A stretch of 20,644 nucleotides of DNA from an uncultured Collinsella sp. (GTDB lineage Bacteria > Actinomycetota > Coriobacteriia > Coriobacteriales > Coriobacteriaceae). The stretch lies in the NCBI GenBank assembly GCA_902496775.1, contig CABVCF010000032.1:1-20644 (forward strand), read 5' to 3'. Below the pieces are notes generated by a model, which was not told the DNA's origin, did no database searches, and worked only from the letters and a program-made list of their open reading frames with translations. Below, piece by piece: positions 15,159 to 20,644 of this stretch. A program made the translations under genes and the position numbers. Position 1 is the first letter of the stretch. The number at the start of each line of letters is the position of its first letter.

Positions 15159-16754
15159 ATGGAAGTCGGAAGAGATGACATTGTAGAAAGCGTTGTACGT
15201 TTGATAAATGGGGTGGGGCGTAGCCCATATTTATTCGTCGGCTCGGGCTTTTCCCGTAGATACATGGGTACCGACGATTGGATTGGTTTGTTAAGGCACC
15301 TCTGTTCCCGTCTTTCCGATGATCCCTTTCGGCTTGACTCGTACCTGGCACGTTGTCCAGATGAGTCTGACAATAGCGCATTGCCCTCTGCCGCGACGAT
15401 GCTTGATAAGGATATGCGCATAGCTGTTCTTGAGGACCCTCGCTTCGCTTCTTTTAGAAACGATCATGTAGAGGACATTCGTCAGCGTAAATCTATTTTA
15501 AAGATCATGGCGGCCGAGAGGTTATCCTCGTTCAAACCTGAATATATGACGCATGAGCTTGATATCTTGAGAGAGGTTGGCAGGCGGCGTATCTCTGGAG
15601 TTATTACAACCAACTATGACTGTCTCCTGGAGTCGCTATTTCCCGAGTTTAAAGTTTTTGTTGGCCAAGACGATCTCGTCTTTCACAGAACTTTTGAAAT
15701 GGGTGAAATCTATAAGATCCACGGGTCTATGGATAATCCTGAATCTATGGTTCTTGAGGAGGCAGATTATGCAAAACTCGCCGAAACACAGGATTACTTG
15801 GCTGCCAAGTTGTTAACTATTTTTATGGAATACCCAATTATTTTTATCGGTTACTCCCTTAACGACCCCGATATCCAAGCTATCCTCATGTCGATTTCGC
15901 GCTGCCTCGGTTCTAACAATCTTGCGTTGCTTAGAAAGCGCTTTATCTTCCTTACTAGGGGAGAAAATGCAACCTCAACTCATTCGTTTTCTTTTCCAGG
16001 TATTGGCGAGATAAGCATGACCGAAATTAGGGCGAACGATTTTGGTGCGGTGTATGAAGCAATTGGAAAATCCAAATGCTCCTTCTCGCCCAGGATAATC
16101 CGTGAGCTGCGCAGGTGCATCTACGCCTTGGCTGATGAGGGCGATCCGAATGACTCTCTGGTAGTCGAAGCGAGTTTTAGCGACCTCGAGAGACTTCCGG
16201 AGGGACAGCATCTTGTGCTGGGTATCGGTGTTGCGAATGCTTCTTTAGGGCACGGGCATATGGTCAAAGCCGAACTTTTGTATCGTGATGTTGTGTTTGA
16301 TGACGAACATGTTGCTCCTAGACTTGCCGTCGAGGAATACCTTCCTTCGCTGCTTGCTTCTAACTCGGGTGGTTTGCCTATGTATAAGTATTTAAGCGCG
16401 TATTCAGGGGAAGTTCTTAACCCAAGGATGCTAAAGGAAATAGATGAGAAGAAGGATTTAGATGCTTTTCTAAACAACAGCCTACGAAAGGCAAAAGGTA
16501 GCTATCATCTTTCGGGAATTAGACACTCGGTTCAGTCTGTTATAGCCAACGAAGGCTTTGAGGAAGCATTTAAAAAACTTGTGCTACTTGAAGAAGACGA
16601 GATCGATCTAAATAAGTTGCTTGAATATCTGAGGGCGCTCATCAAGGACGATCGCAAGATAATCCACGGTAATAGCGAGCTAAAACGGCTTATTAGAATG
16701 TATGATTTCCTTAAGTACAAGAAGGCCTTCGACATATCGGCTACTAGTGAGTAA
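15159..16754 (+). CDS. SIR2-like NAD-binding protein, probable anti-phage NADase effector
   Basis: GGAGG (15148-15152) precedes ATG by 6 bases. The 531-residue protein has the SIR2_2-type Rossmann core in residues about 1-300. It carries LFVGSGFSRR (26-34, the GAGxS equivalent), ITTNYDCLLE (149-158, with N152 and D154), KIHGS (H188, catalytic-His position) and FIGYSLNDPD (229-238). In bacterial defence systems (Thoeris ThsA, DSR1/2, SIR2-HerA, Avs5) this core cleaves NAD+ on phage sensing and stops growth. Residues 300-531 contain GIGVANASLGHGH, GGLPMYKYLSAY and a helical tail, matching no sensor domain I can name. No HerA, Argonaute or TIR partner is adjacent, so it may act alone. Low GC relative to the flanking operons suggests horizontal acquisition. 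Confidence 0.85.
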   Translation: MEVGRDDIVESVVRLINGVGRSPYLFVGSGFSRRYMGTDDWIGLLRHLCSRLSDDPFRLDSYLARCPDESDNSALPSAATMLDKDMRIAVLEDPRFASFRNDHVEDIRQRKSILKIMAAERLSSFKPEYMTHELDILREVGRRRISGVITTNYDCLLESLFPEFKVFVGQDDLVFHRTFEMGEIYKIHGSMDNPESMVLEEADYAKLAETQDYLAAKLLTIFMEYPIIFIGYSLNDPDIQAILMSISRCLGSNNLALLRKRFIFLTRGENATSTHSFSFPGIGEISMTEIRANDFGAVYEAIGKSKCSFSPRIIRELRRCIYALADEGDPNDSLVVEASFSDLERLPEGQHLVLGIGVANASLGHGHMVKAELLYRDVVFDDEHVAPRLAVEEYLPSLLASNSGGLPMYKYLSAYSGEVLNPRMLKEIDEKKDLDAFLNNSLRKAKGSYHLSGIRHSVQSVIANEGFEEAFKKLVLLEEDEIDLNKLLEYLRALIKDDRKIIHGNSELKRLIRMYDFLKYKKAFDISATSE

Positions 16755-17096
16755 TCCCACCTAGCGTCTATGAAGAAGGCCATCTTTGTAAACTATGGCA
16801 TCTGAGCGTATAGTGCGAACACCACGTGCAAATGCATACTTAATATAACGCTTTCTGCTTGAAATCACAAATGTGTCTGTTTCGACCTGCCAATCAAGGG
16901 AAGATGATGTAGAGTATCTTCCTGCAATACAAAAGCTCTTTGGGAGCTTTAAGGGTGACGCTTTCAAACTGAGAGTGTTGCCCTTTTTTATGCATGCAAT
17001 GCCTGATATGCTGGCCAGACATCGTTTGATTTGGTTGAAAATCATGTGTGTCTTGATTTGAATTACATGATTGTCGCTTGCCTCAAATTTGCAGCT
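16755..17096. other. Gene-poor stretch after SIR2
   Basis: No supported gene is seen in this 342-base stretch. Two small opposed frames overlap here: a 62-codon + frame from GTG 16873 and a 94-codon - frame from 17045 to 16761. Neither has a ribosome site or a recognisable motif. The - frame ends in a protein-like stretch (RYIKYAFARGVRTIRSDA) and might be a gene remnant. No terminator follows SIR2 until 17172. Confidence 0.5.
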
Positions 17097-17125
17097 TTGA
17101 CTTACGGATTGATAATCAGTAGCCT
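17097..17125 (+). promoter_or_regulatory. Candidate promoter of RNA module B
   Basis: TTGACT (17097-17102) has 5 of 6 consensus bases. It is followed after exactly 17 bases by TAGCCT (17120-17125), a weak -10. Transcription would start near 17132 and reach the strong terminator after about 85 bases. Confidence 0.35.
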
Positions 17126-17131
17126 ATCTAA

Positions 17132-17219
17132 AAAGCGGTATTGACGAGGGTAACCTACGGGTCCCGCGTCCAGAGGAAAGGCGGCTGTCCTTCTTGAGAT
17201 GGCTGCCTTTCCTCTTTTT
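17132..17219 (+). ncRNA. Candidate structured leader or small RNA, copy B
   Basis: An element at 17143-17170 is closed by GACG/CGTC and contains GGG and CTACG, as in copy A. One base later a long terminator hairpin begins. An AGGA and ATG (17230) follow, so it could be an attenuator of a short, now broken reading frame, or a free small RNA. No known RNA family was recognised. Confidence 0.35.
17172..17219 (+). terminator. Strong intrinsic terminator (copy B)
   Basis: AGAGGAAAGGCGGCT (17172-17186) pairs with GGCTGCCTTTCCTCT (17201-17215): 15 pairs with two G-U, a 14-base loop, then TTTTT to 17219. It would stop transcripts running on from the SIR2 gene as well as those starting at 17132. Confidence 0.8.
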
Positions 17220-17229
17220 AGGAACCGCG

Positions 17230-17384
17230 ATGGCGGCTGACCGGGAGACCTACCGCGGCGACCTCTCTGGCGTCCCTGAAGATCTGCATGCCCCCCCCTG
17301 TCTTCTTTGGACTTTCATGAGATAGAAACGACTGGGGTTGGGAACAAGATGGATGTGCTTCTTAGTTACATAGCTGCTTTTTAA
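17230..17384 (+). pseudogene. Possible short frameshifted reading frame
   Basis: AGGA at 17220-17223 precedes ATG 17230, which reads MAADRETYRGDLSGVPEDLH with GC-rich codons. The frame enters a run of eight C (17291-17298) and ends soon after at TAG. Adding one C continues as LSSLDFHEIETTGVGNKMD and VLLSYIAAF to TAA at 17384. The composite is 51 codons. Family unknown; it could be chance. Confidence 0.25.
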
Positions 17385-17432
17385 GAGCTAATCCCTAAAA
17401 GTGAAGATAATTTCTACTTGTGGCAGAGCCTG

Positions 17433-17460
17433 TAGACAAACAAGGGATATTGGCTAAATT
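17433..17460 (+). promoter_or_regulatory. Candidate promoter of RNA module C
   Basis: TAGACA (17433-17438) and TAAATT (17455-17460) are separated by 16 bases, with 5 of 6 and 4 of 6 consensus matches. The start would fall near 17467, about 60 bases before the terminator end. Confidence 0.3.
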
Positions 17461-17466
17461 AAAGCT

Positions 17467-17527
17467 AATTGCGGTGGAAGCCTTCGGGCGATACCTGAAG
17501 AGGGTTGATGCGTCGGCCCTCTTTTTT
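17467..17527 (+). ncRNA. Candidate structured leader or small RNA, copy C
   Basis: GGT (17473-17475) and ACC (17493-17495) close an element holding a GCC-TTCG-GGC hairpin (17480-17489), that is, a cUUCGg tetraloop. A terminator follows 3 bases later. The CTTCG and GGCGAT stretches line up with CTACG and GGCGAT of copy A. No reading frame follows closely, which favours a short free RNA over a leader. Confidence 0.35.
17499..17527 (+). terminator. Strong intrinsic terminator (copy C)
   Basis: AGAGGGTTGA (17499-17508) pairs with TCGGCCCTCT (17513-17522) over 10 pairs (two G-U) with a TGCG loop. A run of six T (17522-17527) follows. It separates the accessory region from the sucrose operon. Confidence 0.8.
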
Positions 17528-17911
17528 GTTTTGATGTAAGATTCGGCCCGTCAAAACTTACATCTCAATTGAGAATAGGCGAAATTGCGTGCGATTTTCT
17601 GCTTGTATGCAACTTTGCTGACGTGTTGTTGGTAAGTCTAAGTTCGCAACGGGTTCTTGGCAGAGGATTGACCGGGATTGTGAATTGCGACTCTTCGAGG
17701 CTCGGCACCGAGGCCTTCCAGGAAAAGTCCGCGAGGCTCTGCTCAGGTCAAGCTCTGCATGGTCGTATTCTTCAATTTTGCAGCCAGGGTGGTTCTCGTC
17801 GGGTAAAACTGGCTGCGAAGTGATTATCGTCAGACATGCCTCAAGTGACTCATTAGTTTCCACGCGTTTCTCTATCATGTAATCACTACGTCATGCGGTC
17901 GCTCGCACAGG
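17528..17911. other. 384-base stretch upstream of the sucrose regulator without a supported gene
   Basis: Overlapping frames exist on both strands: + 17569-17823 (84 codons) and - 17878-17558 (106 codons). None has a ribosome site, and none continues with consistent codon use. The N-terminal half of the - frame (ESLEACLTIITSQPVLPDEN) is protein-like. I see possible gene debris here but nothing to annotate. Confidence 0.45.
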
Positions 17912-17933
17912 TATTATGGTGAAAGCGATTTCA
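17912..17933 (+). promoter_or_regulatory. -10 box and operator of the LacI-family regulator gene
   Basis: TATTAT (17912-17917) is a 5-of-6 match to the -10 consensus. TGAAAGCGATTTCA (17920-17933) begins two bases after it and is the same site type as the two operators before the permease (12 of 14 identical bases). No clear -35 was found. Repressor bound here would block its own promoter, so autoregulation is likely. The site also fits the Gram-positive cre consensus at 13 of 14 positions, so a CcpA-like protein could be the ligand. Confidence 0.65.
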
Positions 17934-17948
17934 ACGACAGGGGTGCTC

Positions 17949-18929
17949 GTGGTAAAGATGAAAGATGTGGCCGAGCTAGCCGGCGTTTCGAGCGCCGCTG
18001 TCTCGCGCTACCTCAACGGTGGCTACATATCGACGGACAAGGCCGAGCGCATTAAACAGGCGATTGAGCTGACCGGATACGTGCGGTCCAGCCAGGCTCG
18101 CGCGCTACGCACCGGCTCCACCAAGCTCATCGGCGTCATCGTGCCCAAGATTAACTCGGAATCCGTGAGCCGCATTACCGCCGGCATTGGCCAGGTGCTC
18201 GGTCACCGTGGCTACCAGATGCTGCTTGCAAACACCGACAACGCGGCCGATCGCGAGCTCGAATACCTCGATTTGTTCCAAAACCACCCAGTTGATGGCA
18301 TTGTCCTGGTGGCAACCATGATCACCGACGAGCATCGTCGGGCGATTGAGTCGTGCCGCGTGCCCATCGTGCTGATCGGCCAGAATGTTGAAGGCGCGGC
18401 GTGCGTCTATCACGACGATTACGAGGCCGCCTTTGAGCTGGGCCATGCGCTTGCGGGCCGTGTGGACGGCAAGATTGCCTACATTGGAGTTACCGAAGAG
18501 GACCGCGCGGCCGGCTATGACCGCCGTCGCGGTTTTGAGGCCGGCTTGCGCGCCGCGGGCGTGGCGCTTGATCCGAGCCTGATTCGCCTGGGCTCGTTTA
18601 CGCTCGACTCGGGCTATGGTGCGGCGAGTGAGCTGCTTTCCGTCGCTCCCGATGTTTCGTTTATCGCCTGCGCGACCGACACCATGGCGGCGGGCGCGCT
18701 GCGTGCTATCGATGAGGTTCGCGGCATGGGCGAGGGCATACACCGCGTGAGCGGTTTTGGCGACAATGCGTTTTTGCGCGCGCTGACGGGCGGCATTCCC
18801 ACCGTGCATTATGGCTACCTGACCAGTGGCGTCGAGGCGACCAATATGTTGCTCAACACGCTCGATGGCGTGGAGGGGGAGAGCGGTCTCAAGACGCTTA
18901 AGCTCGGCCATCAGCTTATGAATGTCTAG
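17949..18929 (+). CDS. scrR: LacI-family transcriptional repressor, ScrR-like
   Basis: The 326-residue protein has an N-terminal helix-turn-helix (MKDVAELAGVSSAAVSRYLN) and hinge (SSQARALRTGSTKLIGVIVP). A periplasmic-binding-protein-like sensor domain follows, with GYQMLLANTDN, DGIVLVATMI, ACATDTMAAGALRAI and VSGFGDNAF. The frame is open from ATG 17916, but that ATG overlaps the -10 box and lies upstream of the operator and the probable transcription start. GTG 17949 follows AGGGG (17939-17943) by 5 bases and gives the normal family N-terminus. ATG 17958 is an alternative. It precedes the sucrose-type permease in the same direction with shared operators, so it is inferred to repress sucrose uptake until a sucrose-derived sugar binds. 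Confidence 0.85.
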   Translation: MVKMKDVAELAGVSSAAVSRYLNGGYISTDKAERIKQAIELTGYVRSSQARALRTGSTKLIGVIVPKINSESVSRITAGIGQVLGHRGYQMLLANTDNAADRELEYLDLFQNHPVDGIVLVATMITDEHRRAIESCRVPIVLIGQNVEGAACVYHDDYEAAFELGHALAGRVDGKIAYIGVTEEDRAAGYDRRRGFEAGLRAAGVALDPSLIRLGSFTLDSGYGAASELLSVAPDVSFIACATDTMAAGALRAIDEVRGMGEGIHRVSGFGDNAFLRALTGGIPTVHYGYLTSGVEATNMLLNTLDGVEGESGLKTLKLGHQLMNV

Positions 18930-19012
18930 TCCTTGATCGTGCCTGCCTACCTTTGAGTCCCCCGTTTTTGTCCCAAAACTACCATTCGCCGGCTTTTTCC
19001 TACCGTTCACCC

Positions 19013-19031
19013 TACAATGAAAACGATTACA
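19013..19031 (+). promoter_or_regulatory. -10 box and first operator of the sucrose permease gene
   Basis: TACAAT (19013-19018) shares its last base with the operator TGAAAACGATTACA (19018-19031). The -35 region has no good hexamer. The layout repeats that of the regulator promoter, where the operator also abuts the -10 box. Confidence 0.7.
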
Positions 19032-19039
19032 GACATATG

Positions 19040-19061
19040 AAACTGAAAACGATTACAGTTT
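19040..19061 (+). promoter_or_regulatory. Second operator of the sucrose permease gene
   Basis: The 15-base word TGAAAACGATTACAG recurs at 19044-19058, exactly 26 bases after its first copy (19018-19032). Here flanking AAACTG and CAGTTT extend the palindrome to 22 bases, centred on CG at 19050-19051. The spacing is close to two and a half helical turns, so the two dimers would lie on roughly opposite faces of the helix. Confidence 0.75.
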
Positions 19062-19113
19062 AAGTGTCAAAGATGGCCGGGTGCACATGCGCCCGTTGGA
19101 GGAAAGGGAAGTC

Positions 19114-20514
19114 ATGGACTACCGCAAATCAGCCCAAGAGGTGCTCGACAACATCGGTGGCGCCGACAACGTTGTTTCGGCCGCACACTGCGCCACGCGT
19201 CTGCGCCTGGTGATTGCCGATAACGCCAAGGTTGACAAGGAGGCCCTCGAGAATATCGACGGCGCTAAGGGCGTCTTTGAGGCCCAGGGCCAGCTCCAGA
19301 TTATTTTTGGCACCGGCACCGTCAACAAGGTCTACGAAGAGTTCATCGCGCTCAGTGGCGTCGAGGCTGCCACCAAGGCCGAGGTCAAGGAGGCCGCGGC
19401 GCAGCAGCAGAACATCTTTATGCGTGCCATTAAGGTGCTCGGCGACGTCTTTGTCCCCATCATCCCTGCCATCGTGGCTTCGGGCCTGCTGCTGGGCATT
19501 ATGAGCGCCCTCAACTTTATGGCCTCCAACGGCTTTATCGCGCTCGACACTAATAACTTTATCTACAAGATCGCCGACCTGGTCTCGGGCACGTCCTTTG
19601 GCATTCTGCAGATCCTGATCGGCTACTCCGCGGCTAAGGCCTTTGGCGCCAATCCGTACCTGGGTGCCGTCGTCGGCGGTGCGTTTATCAACTCCTCGCT
19701 GCAGAGCGCCTACACGGTTGCCTCCGAGGGCGTTCAGACCATGGTCACCGTTATTCCCGGTGTGTACAGCTTTGAGTGGGTCGGCTATCAGGGCCACGTG
19801 ATCCCCATCGTTATCGCCTGCGCCATTCTGGCCTTCCTCGAGAAGCGCCTGCACAAGATCGTTCCCGAGATGTTCGACCTCTTTGTGACCCCGCTCGTCT
19901 CGGTGTTCGTGACCGTGCTCGTGACGCTCGTTGCCGTCGGCCCCATCTTCGTGTGGGCCGAGAACGCCATCCTCGGTCTGATCCAGGCCCTGCTGACCCT
20001 GCCCTTCGGCATCGGTTCCTTTATCGTCGGCCTGTTCTATGCCCCCACGGTCGTTACCGGTATCCACCAGATGTACACCGCCATCGACCTGGGTCAGCTC
20101 GCCCAGTACGGTGTGACCTACTGGCTGCCCATCGCCAGCGCTGCCAACATCGCTCAGGGTGGCGCCGCGCTTGCCGTTGCCTTTAAGACCCGCGATGCCA
20201 AGATCAAGGGTTTGGCACTTCCTTCGGCCCTGTCCGCCTTCATGGGTATTACCGAGCCGGCCATCTTCGGCGTGAACCTGCGTTTCTTTAAGCCCTTCAT
20301 CGCCGGCTGCATCGGCGGCGGTTGCGGTGCCCTGGTCTGCGCGCTCACCTCGCTTGCTGCTTCAGGCACCGGCGTTACCGGTATCTTCGGTATCCTGCTG
20401 TGCCTGGCCAAGCCCGTGCAGTACGCGATCATGTTTGCGGTCGCCGCGCTGGTTTCCTTTGGCGTCTCGTTTGTCCTGTACAAGGACGAGCCCAAGGCTT
20501 CCGAGCAGGCCTAA
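19114..20514 (+). CDS. scrA: PTS sucrose-type EIIBC permease (no fused EIIA)
   Basis: The 466-residue protein has an N-terminal EIIB domain (about 1-90) with the phosphorylated Cys26 in SAAHCATRLRL and the sucrose-type stretch GQLQIIFGTGTVNKVYEEF. The EIIC domain (about 105-460) has roughly ten membrane helices, including VFVPIIPAIVASGLLLGI. It carries the conserved substrate-site motif GITEPAIFG near residue 378. It phosphorylates sucrose during uptake to sucrose-6-phosphate. Trehalose-type permeases are close relatives, but the EIIB end and the LacI partner favour sucrose. ATG 19114 follows GGAGGAAAGGG; GTG 19081 is an upstream in-frame codon without support. There is no C-terminal EIIA, so a glucose-type EIIA must be supplied from elsewhere in the genome. 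Confidence 0.9.
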   Translation: MDYRKSAQEVLDNIGGADNVVSAAHCATRLRLVIADNAKVDKEALENIDGAKGVFEAQGQLQIIFGTGTVNKVYEEFIALSGVEAATKAEVKEAAAQQQNIFMRAIKVLGDVFVPIIPAIVASGLLLGIMSALNFMASNGFIALDTNNFIYKIADLVSGTSFGILQILIGYSAAKAFGANPYLGAVVGGAFINSSLQSAYTVASEGVQTMVTVIPGVYSFEWVGYQGHVIPIVIACAILAFLEKRLHKIVPEMFDLFVTPLVSVFVTVLVTLVAVGPIFVWAENAILGLIQALLTLPFGIGSFIVGLFYAPTVVTGIHQMYTAIDLGQLAQYGVTYWLPIASAANIAQGGAALAVAFKTRDAKIKGLALPSALSAFMGITEPAIFGVNLRFFKPFIAGCIGGGCGALVCALTSLAASGTGVTGIFGILLCLAKPVQYAIMFAVAALVSFGVSFVLYKDEPKASEQA

Positions 20515-20533
20515 GAGCTTTTGATTGAGGGAA

Positions 20534-20563
20534 TGCCCGCGGGCTGTATGCTCGCGGGTGTTT
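20534..20563 (+). terminator. Weak hairpin after the permease gene
   Basis: CCCGCG (20536-20541) pairs with CGCGGG (20553-20558) around an 11-base loop, with TTT after it. The stem is GC-rich but the T-run is short, so it may reduce rather than end transcription into the next gene. Confidence 0.4.
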
Positions 20564-20621
20564 CCCGCATCTGGTGCCGATCTCTGGCGCCTTGTAACTT
20601 TCGATCCGTTAGGACTTTGAT

Positions 20622-20644
20622 ATGTCTAATGCCCTTGGGCGCGA
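20622..20644 (+). CDS. Possible start of the next gene (cut by the window end)
   Basis: AGGA (20611-20614) precedes ATG 20622 by 7 bases, and the frame reads MSNALGR to the end. A sucrose-6-phosphate hydrolase would be the expected partner of the permease, but seven codons cannot show this. Confidence 0.35.

Noticed and set aside
16761..17045. 94-codon - strand frame after SIR2
   Set aside because: It has no ribosome site and no recognised motif, and it overlaps an equally open + frame. Noted only as possible debris.
17558..17878. 106-codon - strand frame upstream of the sucrose regulator
   Set aside because: The first half is protein-like, but there is no ribosome site and the second half becomes Arg/Ser-rich shadow. 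Not enough to call a gene.
19129..20067. 312-codon - strand frame inside the permease gene
   Set aside because: Asp/Gly/His-rich composition typical of the antisense of a hydrophobic GC-rich gene.
1..20644. CRISPR array, tRNA or rRNA genes, insertion sequences, integrase
   Set aside because: I looked for repeat-spacer patterns, cloverleaf-like stretches, transposase motifs and terminal repeats and saw none.

Overview
The window looks like chromosomal DNA of a GC-rich Gram-positive gut actinobacterium, most likely Collinsella or a near relative in the Coriobacteriia. This is inferred from the high-GC codon use of the core genes, strong AGGAGG-type ribosome sites, and a phosphotransferase sucrose operon beside a Wzx/Wzy-type polysaccharide locus. 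No rRNA, tRNA or phylogenetic marker gene is present, so the assignment is a judgement.

Region 1 (1-11670, + strand) is the distal part of a surface-polysaccharide operon. In order it holds a pyruvyl transferase (5' end outside the window), a MenD-like thiamine-diphosphate enzyme, a short-chain dehydrogenase, a GT4 glycosyltransferase, a DUF1919 protein, a second GT4, the Wzy polymerase, a third GT4, a NodB-like deacetylase, the Wzx flippase, a hexapeptide acyltransferase, and the decayed 5' half of a serine-acetyltransferase-like gene. Genes overlap or lie at most 16 bases apart, so one transcript is likely. The GT4 enzymes would build a lipid-linked repeat unit. The MenD-like enzyme, dehydrogenase, pyruvyl transferase, acyltransferase and deacetylase would make or add non-sugar decorations. 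Wzx would flip the unit and Wzy polymerise it.

Region 2 (11669-15158) is degraded accessory DNA. It holds a secreted transglutaminase-like gene (- strand) broken by one in-frame TGA, and a membrane protein gene (+) broken by a frameshift in a G-run. A 0.5-kb stretch follows with a palindrome, a leader-like hairpin plus terminator, and a possible gene remnant.

Region 3 (15159-17911) carries a 531-residue SIR2-fold protein, probably an NAD-consuming anti-phage effector, in lower-GC DNA. About 1.2 kb without a convincing gene follows. It holds two compact modules of promoter, structured element and strong terminator that resemble the element upstream of SIR2. Together these three modules flank the SIR2 gene.

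Region 4 (17912-20644) is a sucrose operon. A LacI-family repressor (ScrR-like) precedes a sucrose-type PTS EIIBC permease (ScrA-like), and the first bases of a further gene may be present. Near-identical operators lie just downstream of the -10 boxes of both genes. This implies joint repression and moves the regulator's start codon downstream of the longest-frame start.

Most lesions in the window are single-base changes in homopolymers. Assembly error must be excluded before calling them biological. The TGA in the transglutaminase and the truncation of the acyltransferase cannot be explained that way.
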